64,000 bases of DNA, taken from JASLQO01 sp002327525. Its GTDB lineage: Bacteria; Pseudomonadota; Gammaproteobacteria; Pseudomonadales; Azotimanducaceae. The position numbers and the translations under genes were made by a program. The notes beneath the pieces were generated by a model. The model did not search any database and had not been told where the DNA came from. It saw only the letters and a program-made list of their open reading frames with translations. The first letter of the stretch is position 1. Every line of letters begins with the position of its first letter. The stretch covers positions 109,284 to 173,283 of the forward strand of contig JASLQO010000025.1 of assembly GCA_030744435.1 (NCBI GenBank), in the 5' to 3' direction. Below, piece after piece: positions 27,550-35,834 of this stretch.

Positions 27550-27862
27550 AGTGACGTACGTGGAAGCCGATGGCACGCGGCACGAGGTAGATGTGCCCGT
27601 GGACACTTCGCTGATGCAGGGTGCGCTCAACTACATGGTGCCCGGTATCGAGGGAGACTGCGGAGGCCTGTGCGCCTGCGGTACCTGCCACATCTACGTG
27701 CCACAACAATGGTGGGAGCAGTGTGGCGACGTGGAGGAACTTGAGCAGGGTATTCTCGCATTCGCATTCGATGTGGAGGACAACAGCAGATTGTCCTGCC
27801 AGATTCAGATGAGCGATGCGCTGGATGGTATCGAGATCCTGTTACCCGACCGTCAGTACTGA
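27542..27862 (+). CDS. adrenodoxin-type [2Fe-2S] ferredoxin
   Basis: This 106-residue protein has the adrenodoxin/putidaredoxin cluster motif GDCGGLCACGTCHIYV (C-x5-C-x2-C) and the fourth cysteine in RLSCQIQM. This class gives electrons to P450s and other oxygenases and also serves Fe-S assembly. The isc-type ferredoxin would sit with isc genes, which are absent here. The 8-bp overlap with the PAS gene and the position two genes after the diiron protein argue that it donates electrons to that enzyme. A ferredoxin reductase is not seen in the window. Confidence 0.9.
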   Translation: MPKVTYVEADGTRHEVDVPVDTSLMQGALNYMVPGIEGDCGGLCACGTCHIYVPQQWWEQCGDVEELEQGILAFAFDVEDNSRLSCQIQMSDALDGIEILLPDRQY

Positions 27863-28004
27863 TGGCGAGGAGTTTTAGCAACATTCCGGCTTGAAAACCC
27901 CGGATGCTGACCATCAGCGATACCCAGGAGCCTTTTTTTAGGTACAGTGGGCCTACGGGATTTCCCCGATGCATAAATGTATTCACCGGGCACATATTTG
28001 AAAT

Positions 28005-28715
28005 ATGCGTATCGACGGCGAACAGGGAGCGCGGTGCAGGGAGTGCCCGACACGCGGCTACTGCCTTACCAATGAGGTTCTGGAAACCCAGCTACCGATC
28101 GTGGAATCGGTCTTTCTCATGTCAGCGCCCCTGACCCGGGGCGATCACCTGTACCACGCCGGAGAACTGGCAGACAGCCATTTCCACATGCGCTCGGGTG
28201 TGGCCAAAACCTATTCCATCAACTCTGCCGGTGACGAATTCGTTACCGGCTTCTATCTGCCAGGTGAAATGGTGGGCTGCGCCCAGCAGGACGGTCTGCA
28301 TACCGATTCAGCTATAGCGCTTGAGACCACCACGGTGTGCCAACTGCGCGACGAAGACATCGGAAAACTGACCCGGCTGGGCATAGAGGCCAACCTGTTC
28401 AAGCGCTTGTCGGAGCGCGAGTATCGCGCGGCTCAACGTCAGTTCAATCTAGTGCAGGACAGCGCAGAGGCCAGGGTTGCCGGATTTTTCATGGATTTGT
28501 CCGATCGTCTGGCCCGACTCGATCGCTATCCCGCCGTCATACCGCTGTCTATGAGCCGTACCGATATTGCGAACTACATTGGGCTGACGCTGGCAACGCT
28601 CTCCAGAGTGTTCGCGAAAATGACCAAGGCGGGCGTCATCAGCGCCTCACGCCACGAGGTTCACATACTGCAACCCGCCGATCTCGAACTGATCGGGCTG
28701 CACGCGGTTTCCTGA
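28005..28715 (+). CDS. FNR-type Crp-family transcriptional regulator with Fe-S cysteines
   Basis: The 236-residue protein has an N-terminal C-x2-C-x5-C (Cys11, 14, 20) plus Cys112 in the ALETTTVC strand. These match the four 4Fe-4S ligands of E. coli FNR, so it should sense O2. A cAMP-type beta-roll and a winged helix (SMSRTDIANYIGLTLATLSRVFAKM) follow. In FNR and DNR the recognition helix reads ExxSR; here the Glu is Ala197 while Ser200 and Arg201 remain. This may relax the base choice at the G of TTGAT. It lies 142 bp after the ferredoxin and may regulate its own operon through the box at 25160, as well as the boxes near the nod and b561 genes. Confidence 0.88.
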   Translation: MRIDGEQGARCRECPTRGYCLTNEVLETQLPIVESVFLMSAPLTRGDHLYHAGELADSHFHMRSGVAKTYSINSAGDEFVTGFYLPGEMVGCAQQDGLHTDSAIALETTTVCQLRDEDIGKLTRLGIEANLFKRLSEREYRAAQRQFNLVQDSAEARVAGFFMDLSDRLARLDRYPAVIPLSMSRTDIANYIGLTLATLSRVFAKMTKAGVISASRHEVHILQPADLELIGLHAVS

Positions 28716-28916
28716 CCAGCCGTCCACCACATTCAACATGTGTTTTCGAACAAACCCTTTCAGATCCGCAGGAAATCGACTGGAATAGTTTTCCCCACCC
28801 CGAAAATCAGCCGATGCTCTGGTGAGTTGTGGAAGTAATTCGCCACAAATCGTGAGTCGACGATTGCCGTCCTGCTGGTTTCTGTTTCATCTCAACTCCG
28901 CTGGTTAGGATGGACA

Positions 28917-29026
28917 AAAACACTCGCTTAAACTAGAACTATGTCTGTCCCATAGGCGCTGACCTCAGGCAGTGTCCGTCTTCAAACAAATGAGACAGAT
29001 CCGACTTCAGGTTAAGCGAGTGTTTT
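28917..29026. repeat. 110-bp MITE-like element with 15-bp terminal inverted repeats
   Basis: The arms AAAACACTCGCTTAA (28917-28931) and its complement (29012-29026) are perfect and the similarity continues a few bases inward. The interior is AT-balanced with no gene. The right end lies inside a btuF-like reading frame and supplies its stop codon. Outside the left end, 28716-28916 shows no recognisable remainder of BtuF, so a deletion accompanied the insertion. No target duplication was identified. Confidence 0.7.
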
Positions 29027-29246
29027 GGTCGTCGTTCTCTCGGGTATTTTCCTCCTTGTCCATGACGACAAGGTCCGGTGCCAGGTCAGCCACTTTCTGC
29101 CAGTTAACACCTTTTGTGCCTCCCACCACCGCAATATCACTAACAAACCCCGCCGGATGAACGCAATAACGGGTTCGACCTACTACCTCCACACCGCAGG
29201 CCGGCAGCGTTTCAGTCAGGCTGGGGACCAGGGAAACAACTTTCAC
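29007..29246 (-). pseudogene. BtuF-like cobalamin-binding protein, N-terminal fragment
   Basis: The first about 70 residues read VVSLVPSLTETLPACGVEVVGRTRYCVHPAGF, then GGTKGVNWQKVADLAPDLVVMDKEENTRE. This is the opening of a cobalamin/helical-backbone substrate-binding protein. No signal peptide is present, as in some cytoplasmic-looking members of this group. The frame then enters the MITE-like element and stops; the other 180 or so residues are missing. It is 14 bp downstream of the B12-dependent mutase gene, so a functional link to cobalamin was probably intended. Non-functional as a transporter component. Confidence 0.75.
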
Positions 29247-29260
29247 CAGCCGTCACCGGG

Positions 29261-32200
29261 CTAGGTGTTGCGACGGTATTGACCACCGACTTCAAAAAAC
29301 GCATCGGTCAGCTGACCCAGCGAGCAATGGCGGACTGCCTCCATCAGCGCTGTGAAGCCATTACCACCCTCGGTCACCGTCGCTTTCAGGTGGGCAAGGG
29401 CTCGCTCTGCATCATCCTTGTGCCTGGCCTGGAAGTCCTCGACCCGGGCGATCTGACTCCGTTTTTCCTCTTCTGTCGATCGCGCCAGTTCAATGGTCGT
29501 TGCCTCCGGCTCTGATTCCGGCCGGAAGGTGTTAACCCCGATGATCGGCAGGCTCCCATCATGCTTCAGGGTTTCATATTTCATCGATTCTTCCTGGATA
29601 TTACCCCGCTGATAACCTGTCTCCATGGCCCCAAGCACACCCCCACGATCAGAGATACGCTCAAATTCACGCAGGACCGCTTCTTCGACCAGGTCGGTGA
29701 GCTCATCAACAATAAAGGCCCCCTGGCTGGGGTTTTCTGTCTTGGCAACACCGAACTCCCGATTGATGATGAGCTGAATTGCCAGTGCCCGACGGACAGA
29801 CTCTTCCGTTGGTGTTGTAATAGCCTCATCGTAGGCGTTGGTATGCAGGCTGTTGCAATTATCATTAATAGCAAGCAGGGCCTGCAGCGTGGTACGGATA
29901 TCGTTGAACTGCATCTCCTGGGCATGCAGTGACCGGCCTGAAGTCTGTATGTGGTACTTCAGCTTCTGGCTGCGCTCATTCGCCCCATACTTTTCTCGCA
30001 TCGTGACTGCCCAGATACGCCTGGCCACCCGGCCAATAACCGTGTATTCCGGATCCATGCCATTCGAGAAGAAAAACGAAAGGTTTGGCGCAAAATCGTC
30101 GATGTCCATACCCCGTGCAAGGTAGGCCTCAACAAAGGTAAAGCCGTTAGCCAGTGTGAAGGTCAGCTGCGATATCGGATTCGCACCCGCTTCAGCGATG
30201 TGATAGCCGGAGATCGACACTGAGTAAAAATTGCGAACCTGGTTATCGATGAAGTACTGCTGGATATCACCCATCATGCGGAGACTGAATTCTGTCGAAA
30301 AGATACAGGTATTCTGTCCCTGGTCCTCTTTCAGGATATCCGCCTGAACAGTCCCGCGAACATTGGCCAGTGCGTATGCTCGTATATCTGCCTGCTCGGA
30401 TTCTCCAGGCTCCCTGCCCTCTCTCTCCTTGAACTCAGCGAGTTGTTGATCGATAGCCGTATTTAAAAACATCGCCAGGATCGCCGGTGCCGGTCCGTTG
30501 ATGGTCATCGAGACAGAGGTCATCGGGTCACAGAGATCAAACCCGTCGTAAAGAACCTTCATATCATCCAGTGTTGCGATTGACACACCTGAATTACCGA
30601 TCTTGCCGTAGATATCCGGCCGCGTCGCCGGATCAAATCCATACAGCGTTACACTGTCGAAGGCCGTCGACAGGCGCTTGGCATCAGAATGTTCTGATAG
30701 CTTCTTGAATCGCCGATTGGTTCGCGCGGGATCCCCTTCACCCGCAAACATCCGGGCAGGATCTTCACCTTCCCGCTTGAATGGGAAAACACCGGCAGTG
30801 AACGGGAAGTACCCTGGCATATTTTCCCGTTTCAGAAACCTGAGAATTTCCCCCTCATCCTCATATTCCGGCACAGCAACACGCGACACCCAGTTACCCG
30901 ACAGCGTTTCCGAGCCCAGCCTGGTGCGAACTTCCTTGCCTGAGGAGGTGGTTTCAACCAGCTCTTCTCCCTGGTAACCCGCCCTGAACGCCGGCCAGTT
31001 TTCCAGAAGACGTCTGTTTTCACCCGTGAGCTTGTCATTGCGCTGCTCTATCAGCTTATCAATACGTTCATCAGACTCACCGAGCATTCGCGCGGTTGCC
31101 TGCAGTTGATGACGTTCCCGGGCTATTCGCACCTGATCCGCGCTATCCCGATGATAGCCTCGGACGGTCTCGGCAATTTCTGCCAGGTACCTGGCTCGAG
31201 CCGCGGGTACGATCACCGAGCGTTCCGATGGAATGCGTTTGTCAGCGTATGCCAGGGTGGACTGCCACTGCCTGAGGCCCTTTGCCCGTAGCACGCTTAA
31301 CAATCCAAAATAAGCCGCTGAGACACCGTCATCGCCAAAGCGAGAAGCAATGGTGCCATAGACCGGGTGTTCCTCTGGTGACTGGTCGAAAGCTTCCCGA
31401 TTACGTTGAACCTGCTTGGCGACATCTCGTAGCGCATCCTCAGCGCCTTGACGATCAAACTTATTGATAACGACCAGGTCAGCGAAATCCAGCATGTCGA
31501 TTTTTTCGAGCTGGCTCTGGGCACCAAACTCCGGCGTCATGACATACATCGACGCATCGACATAAGGCACGATGCCCGCGTCCCCCTGACCGATGCCCGG
31601 TGTTTCTACAACAATGAGATCGAAATCAAACTTCCTCGTCGCAGCGATGATCTCCGACAGGTATGGCGGGACTTCACCCGCCGCGTGCCGGGTCGCGATG
31701 GATCGCATGTAGGTATTGGGGGTGTAAATCGAATTCATCCGAATTCGATCACCCAGCAGGGCACCCCCGGTTTTCCGACGTGTCGGGTCAATCGCAAGAA
31801 TGGCTATTCTCGATGAATCACCACTATCAATACGGAAACGCCGAATAATTTCGTCGGTTAACGACGACTTCCCCGCACCACCCGTACCAGTAATACCAAG
31901 CACAGGTACAGAACAGTCGGATCCCAGCTTCAACGCCGCCAGTTCTGCACTGCCCACCTCGCCCTGTTCAATGGCGGTAATCATGGCAGACAGGGCGAGA
32001 TAATCATCCTGCCGGGCTTCACTGAAGTTGCGCTCCGGCAACTCAGCCACCCTGCATTGATCCACCATGTCCTGGATCATACCAACGAGTCCCATGGTCA
32101 TACCGTCCTGGGGGGAATAGATCCGGGCGACGCCATAGTCATGCAATTCTTGGATTTCCTCTGGGACGATGACCCCGCCACCACCGCCGAACACTTTAAT

Positions 32201-32509
32201 GTGCGACGCATTGTTTTCCTTCAACATGTCAACGACGTATTTGAAGTATTCGACGTGACCGCCCTGGTATGAACTGATCGCAATGCCCTGCGCATCTTCC
32301 TGCAGTGCAGCCTGCACCACTTCCGCGACAGAGCGATTATGAGCCAGGTGAATCACCTCGACACCCAAGGACTGCAGAATACGTCGCATGATGTTGATAG
32401 AAGCATCATGGCCATCGAACAGACTGGCAGCGGTGACAAAGCGCAGTGGTGGCAGTTCCTTTTGAGGCTGTGGATTTCCTTCCAGAGATCTAACTTTGCC
32501 TTCAGACAT
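29261..32509 (-). CDS. icmF: fused isobutyryl-CoA mutase IcmF
   Basis: At 1082 residues it has the full IcmF layout. An N-terminal B12-binding domain carries the axial His in SLFDGHDASINIMRRI (His34). A MeaB-like GTPase chaperone domain has the P-loop GITGTGGAGKSSLTDEIIRRF near 205. The catalytic TIM-barrel mutase domain lies roughly at residues 560-1050 (TGRSLHAQEMQFNDIRTTLQALLAI). IcmF interconverts isobutyryl-CoA and n-butyryl-CoA, and some act on pivalyl- or isovaleryl-CoA, using adenosylcobalamin. Its start overlaps the end of the tetR gene by eight bases. The operon acd-tetR-icmF suggests branched-chain acyl-CoA catabolism. Confidence 0.95.
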   Translation of the reverse strand: MSEGKVRSLEGNPQPQKELPPLRFVTAASLFDGHDASINIMRRILQSLGVEVIHLAHNRSVAEVVQAALQEDAQGIAISSYQGGHVEYFKYVVDMLKENNASHIKVFGGGGGVIVPEEIQELHDYGVARIYSPQDGMTMGLVGMIQDMVDQCRVAELPERNFSEARQDDYLALSAMITAIEQGEVGSAELAALKLGSDCSVPVLGITGTGGAGKSSLTDEIIRRFRIDSGDSSRIAILAIDPTRRKTGGALLGDRIRMNSIYTPNTYMRSIATRHAAGEVPPYLSEIIAATRKFDFDLIVVETPGIGQGDAGIVPYVDASMYVMTPEFGAQSQLEKIDMLDFADLVVINKFDRQGAEDALRDVAKQVQRNREAFDQSPEEHPVYGTIASRFGDDGVSAAYFGLLSVLRAKGLRQWQSTLAYADKRIPSERSVIVPAARARYLAEIAETVRGYHRDSADQVRIARERHQLQATARMLGESDERIDKLIEQRNDKLTGENRRLLENWPAFRAGYQGEELVETTSSGKEVRTRLGSETLSGNWVSRVAVPEYEDEGEILRFLKRENMPGYFPFTAGVFPFKREGEDPARMFAGEGDPARTNRRFKKLSEHSDAKRLSTAFDSVTLYGFDPATRPDIYGKIGNSGVSIATLDDMKVLYDGFDLCDPMTSVSMTINGPAPAILAMFLNTAIDQQLAEFKEREGREPGESEQADIRAYALANVRGTVQADILKEDQGQNTCIFSTEFSLRMMGDIQQYFIDNQVRNFYSVSISGYHIAEAGANPISQLTFTLANGFTFVEAYLARGMDIDDFAPNLSFFFSNGMDPEYTVIGRVARRIWAVTMREKYGANERSQKLKYHIQTSGRSLHAQEMQFNDIRTTLQALLAINDNCNSLHTNAYDEAITTPTEESVRRALAIQLIINREFGVAKTENPSQGAFIVDELTDLVEEAVLREFERISDRGGVLGAMETGYQRGNIQEESMKYETLKHDGSLPIIGVNTFRPESEPEATTIELARSTEEEKRSQIARVEDFQARHKDDAERALAHLKATVTEGGNGFTALMEAVRHCSLGQLTDAFFEVGGQYRRNT

Positions 32510-33143
32510 ATCGGGTTTCTCCCCTTGCTGAAATTAGCAAGCTCATCGTGTTCTTAAGGTTTTCGTGTAATGATCGGATCTCATCCAGGTCATCCGGCCT
32601 GGCTAACCAGGAATAAACAATGCCGATAACAGAGGCACAGAACTGACCGGCAATATCATCAGCTCGAGACTTGACGGCGGCATCGATACTGCCATCTACA
32701 ACTACCCAGCTTTTCACGTCTGCATGCCGACGTTGATGAATGTTGGCTATGATCTCTGTCAATTCGGAACCCGCATTCACTGACTCGAACCATAATGTGT
32801 AAAAGGCCCGTACCTGTGTCGGCGCCTCAACGCAGAATTTGTAATGTTCGTCCAACGCCGTGTGGATCGCTGTCAGGCCTGTCAGATCCTGAGTTGCTTG
32901 CTTGAGATGCCCCAGCCAATTCTCTCCCACCTGGCGAAGGACAAAGGCAAACAGCTTTTCTTTCGAACCGAATCGCTGCCCCGCAAGACCTCGACTGTAA
33001 CCTGCCATCAGACCGATTTCTTTCAGGCTGGTCGCGGCCGGCCCTCGCTCCACAATCAACGACACTGCCGCATCCAACATGCGATTATCAGAGATCTCCG
33101 TACGCTCCGCCTGCGTTAATCGCCTGTTGTTCTTCATTGTCAT
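32502..33143 (-). CDS. TetR-family transcriptional regulator
   Basis: This is a protein of about 213 residues with a TetR N-terminal helix-turn-helix (DAAVSLIVERGPAATSLKEIGLMAGYSRGLAGQRFGSKEKLFAFVL) and an all-helical ligand domain. ATG 33143 begins two bases after the acyl-CoA dehydrogenase TAG; a GGAGG lies 13 bases upstream inside that gene. Its end overlaps icmF. A regulator in the middle of the operon implies autoregulation. A palindrome at 34941-34961 before the first gene is a candidate operator, and an acyl-CoA is the likely effector. Both are inference. Confidence 0.88.
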   Translation of the reverse strand: MTMKNNRRLTQAERTEISDNRMLDAAVSLIVERGPAATSLKEIGLMAGYSRGLAGQRFGSKEKLFAFVLRQVGENWLGHLKQATQDLTGLTAIHTALDEHYKFCVEAPTQVRAFYTLWFESVNAGSELTEIIANIHQRRHADVKSWVVVDGSIDAAVKSRADDIAGQFCASVIGIVYSWLARPDDLDEIRSLHENLKNTMSLLISARGETRYV

Positions 33144-33145
33144 TG

Positions 33146-34906
33146 CTAGAAACAATCCTCCGACAGGGCAATGCCGATATCAGCCCCTCCAGTCACAGCA
33201 TTCATATAACCCAGGTAGCGAGGCAGGATCTGCGAAAAATAGAAACGCACTGAAACCATTTTGTTCCTATAGAACTCATCGCCATCTGACTTTTCAGCTG
33301 CCTGCAGGGCGGCTCTCGCCATGTAGTAGGCCCCCGCAACGTATCCCATCATCATCAGGAAGTTATAGGCGACCGCGCCGATAAAGCGCTGATTCTTCGG
33401 GGCGTTTTCCAGGAGAAAACGCGCTGTCTGCTGCAGGTTTTCCCCGGCACTCTCCAACGATTCCGCCAGGGTAGCATCAACATTCGCCAAGGCTGCCGCC
33501 GTGTCTGCGATTTCTTCAAGGTAAGCACCCAGTGCAGCGCCCTGGTCGCGCAGCACCTTGCGTCCCACCAGGTCATTCGCCTGAATGCCATTTGTACCTT
33601 CATAGATGGCGGTGATTCGGGCATCCCTGTAATGCTGGGACGCGCCACTCTCTTCGACGAAACCCATACCTCCATGAACCTGTATACCGAGGGAAGTCAC
33701 CTCGTTCACCAATTCCGAGCACCAGGCTTTAACAATGGGCGTCAGCAAGGCAAAGCGTTCGTTATAAACGGCTCGCTGGTCGGCATCACCGTGAATTCTA
33801 AGGTCATGGCAATAGGCTCCGTCATATGCCAGGCTGCGCATGGCCTCGGTAGTCGATTTCATCTGCATCAGCATGCGCTGTACATCCGCATGCTGGATGA
33901 TCGTCGCGGATTCTCCAGATCCGACATTGCGTCCCTGAACTCGTTCTTTTGCGTAGGCCACCGCATCCTGGTAAGAGCGTTCTGCAATCGCGACCGCCTG
34001 CAATCCAACTTCCAGACGCGCATGATTCATCAGGGTAAACATGCAGACCAGGCCATCACCCGGTTCCCCGATCAGGTAACCAACCGCACCCCGATTTTCT
34101 CCGAAACTCATGACACAAGTCGGACTGGCATGAATACCCAGTTTCTCCTCGGAGGAAATCACCTTGAGATCATTGCGCTCACCCAGGGTTCCATCTTCGT
34201 TCACCAGGTACTTGGGCACCAGAAACAACGACAGGCCTTTATTGCCGGGCGGTGCATCGATCATCGGTGCCAGGACGAAATGGATGATATTTTCCGCCAT
34301 GTCATGCTCGCCCCAGGTGATGTAGATCTTCTGCCCACGCAAAAGATAGTGCTCACCTTCGGGCTCAGCCCGAGTTTTCAATGTTGAAACATCAGAACCC
34401 GCATGCGACTCCGTCAGGTTCATGGTCGCCGTCCACCTGCCAGAAATCAGCGAGGGCAGATATTTCGCTTTCAGTTCGTCACTGGCATGAGCCTGCAAAG
34501 CGTCAATACCGCCGGCCGTCAGGAGAGGACATAAAGCCAGCGAAGTGCAGGCACCGTGCCACATTTCGCTTGCTGCCAGGTGCACCAGGAACGGCAGCCC
34601 CTGACCGCCATAATCGGGGTCCTGGGCCAGACTGAGCCATTCGTTATCAACAAACAGCTGGTAGGCTTGCTTGAACCCATCAGCAGTAATGACCTGGTCG
34701 CCTTCAACTCGAACCCCTTGGATATCACCCGTACGATTTAGCGGGGACAAAACCTGGCCGGCAAATTTACCTGCCTCTTCAAGCACGGTACTGGTCAGTT
34801 CCGCCGTCGCATCAGCGAAACTATCGAGCCGGTTCAGAACGGAATAATCCAGGAGTTCATTGATAACAAAGTCCATTTCCCGGGTCGGCGCAGAGTAATC
34901 GGTCAT
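33146..34906 (-). CDS. long-form acyl-CoA dehydrogenase (DmdC-like)
   Basis: The 586-residue length and sequence fit the extended acyl-CoA dehydrogenases with an N-terminal helical extension and a C-terminal extra domain, related to DmdC and very-long-chain types. Visible pieces are TMNLTESHAGSDVSTLKTRA (FAD domain), KIYITWGEHD, and the catalytic-Glu segment ITAIYEGTNGIQANDLVGRKVL. It oxidises an acyl-CoA and passes electrons to ETF. It is the first gene of the tetR-icmF operon and may make the enoyl-CoA from a branched or rearranged acyl chain. The promoter side contains a perfect palindrome and a heptanucleotide repeat array. Confidence 0.92.
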   Translation of the reverse strand: MTDYSAPTREMDFVINELLDYSVLNRLDSFADATAELTSTVLEEAGKFAGQVLSPLNRTGDIQGVRVEGDQVITADGFKQAYQLFVDNEWLSLAQDPDYGGQGLPFLVHLAASEMWHGACTSLALCPLLTAGGIDALQAHASDELKAKYLPSLISGRWTATMNLTESHAGSDVSTLKTRAEPEGEHYLLRGQKIYITWGEHDMAENIIHFVLAPMIDAPPGNKGLSLFLVPKYLVNEDGTLGERNDLKVISSEEKLGIHASPTCVMSFGENRGAVGYLIGEPGDGLVCMFTLMNHARLEVGLQAVAIAERSYQDAVAYAKERVQGRNVGSGESATIIQHADVQRMLMQMKSTTEAMRSLAYDGAYCHDLRIHGDADQRAVYNERFALLTPIVKAWCSELVNEVTSLGIQVHGGMGFVEESGASQHYRDARITAIYEGTNGIQANDLVGRKVLRDQGAALGAYLEEIADTAAALANVDATLAESLESAGENLQQTARFLLENAPKNQRFIGAVAYNFLMMMGYVAGAYYMARAALQAAEKSDGDEFYRNKMVSVRFYFSQILPRYLGYMNAVTGGADIGIALSEDCF

Positions 34907-34940
34907 ATCAAAAAAACGCTGAAAATAGGCGTCGAAAGAT

Positions 34941-34961
34941 ACTTGCTTAGAACAAGCAAGT
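34941..34961. promoter_or_regulatory. palindromic operator candidate (ACTTGCTT-N5-AAGCAAGT)
   Basis: Two perfect 8-bp half-sites separated by five bases lie 35 bp upstream of the acyl-CoA dehydrogenase start. Size and symmetry fit a TetR-family dimer site, so the TetR encoded second in this operon is the obvious candidate binder. This is inference from position; no second copy of the site was noticed. Confidence 0.5.
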
Positions 34962-35062
34962 CAAATGTTGATGCCACTGCGCTATGCTCATGGCCACCTA
35001 CCATCACCCTGATTTATTGGAATATTTTGGCTCCTCACTTCAGCCTCACCGCTGACGATGCC

Positions 35063-35118
35063 GTGTGGCGTGTGGCGTGTGGCGTGTGGCGTGTGGCGTG
35101 TGGCGTGTGGCGTGTGGC
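35063..35118. repeat. heptanucleotide tandem array, 8 x GTGTGGC
   Basis: Eight exact, contiguous copies of GTGTGGC span 56 bp. The unit is not a multiple of three, so copy-number change would shift any frame running through it. It lies in a 386-bp gap (34907-35292) between the divergent acyl-CoA dehydrogenase promoter and a membrane-protein gene's 3' end. Apart from this array and the palindrome the gap holds no gene I can support. Confidence 0.9.
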
Positions 35119-35292
35119 GCAAAATGATTGAGGACATCCATCAAACGGTGAGGCCGATCTCGAGCACACGCTGAATCATCTCCAGATTCCGGGCACCGTG
35201 GAACTCAGGCACTCACACATCCCCCACTGCCCTTGAGCTGATCACCAACGCCGAGACGCCGCCTGGAGGAAGATGCGATACGGGCGTATGCG

Positions 35293-35724
35293 CTATAGCG
35301 GTCTCAGATACATCAACGCGAAAGCGACGATCAGCAACAGGACGTGACCTACCTGCAGAGCAACCTGCATTCCCACCTTTATCATACTGCCGCCTTCGGC
35401 CACGGCCAGACGTGCAGGCTTGGTCACGAACTGACCGGCCGCGCCATAGAACGCCACGATCAGCAGGCTCATCCAGAGCCAGGACTGCAAAAGAGACCAG
35501 GAGTTCATGAGTGCAGCGATGACACCGGTGATGGTGACGACAAGTAACGAAAGCTGTTCGAGCAAGCCAATCATATTGACACTTCTGACAAGACGGATAT
35601 TTGCCGGGTCACGCGCCGGTTTCACCGCAATCAGCACGGACAGCAGGATGGATACTATTGCCAGAGAAAACAGCAACAGGGCCATAACGAGGTGAATCGC
35701 GCCGAGGGCGTTGTAGATATTCAT
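35293..35724 (-). CDS. hypothetical four-helix membrane protein
   Basis: The 143-residue protein has four hydrophobic segments: residues about 7-32, 48-70, 80-98 and 118-138. Charged loops carry KPARDP and KPARLA. No cofactor ligands stand out, although one His lies in the first helix (GAIHLV) and one in the last (QVGHVLL), which could bind heme. I do not recognise the family with confidence; DUF2269-like small membrane proteins look similar. It lies downstream of the nod-associated genes, beyond a strong hairpin at 35794-35825. Confidence 0.6.
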   Translation of the reverse strand: MNIYNALGAIHLVMALLLFSLAIVSILLSVLIAVKPARDPANIRLVRSVNMIGLLEQLSLLVVTITGVIAALMNSWSLLQSWLWMSLLIVAFYGAAGQFVTKPARLAVAEGGSMIKVGMQVALQVGHVLLLIVAFALMYLRPL

Positions 35725-35793
35725 ACAAACACCTCATTCACGTGCAAGCCGGGGGCAGATTTTGCTTGCTAAGATTGGGGGTTACAGAAGGTA

Positions 35794-35825
35794 GACTCGC
35801 CGCCGCCCTGAGAAGGCGGCGAGTC
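35794..35825 (-). terminator. hairpin with 11-bp perfect stem after the nod-associated gene
   Basis: The arms GACTCGCCGCC and GGCGGCGAGTC pair perfectly around a 10-base loop, nine bases past the stop of the 35835..36440 gene. There is no long U-run, so it is either an imperfect intrinsic terminator or an mRNA-stabilising stem. Confidence 0.55.
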
Positions 35826-35834
35826 ATCCCGCGG

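Noticed and set aside
28768..28870. Short minus-strand frame left of the 28917 element (VANYFHNSPEHRLIFG)
   Set aside because: Suggestive of a gene remnant but too short to assign to BtuF, a transposase or any other family.
35063..35118. CRISPR-like array
   Set aside because: Units are 7 bp and contiguous with no spacers.
34943..35131. 62-codon frame with VWRVACG repeats
   Set aside because: It is produced by translating the 7-bp tandem array; no RBS or homologous feature.
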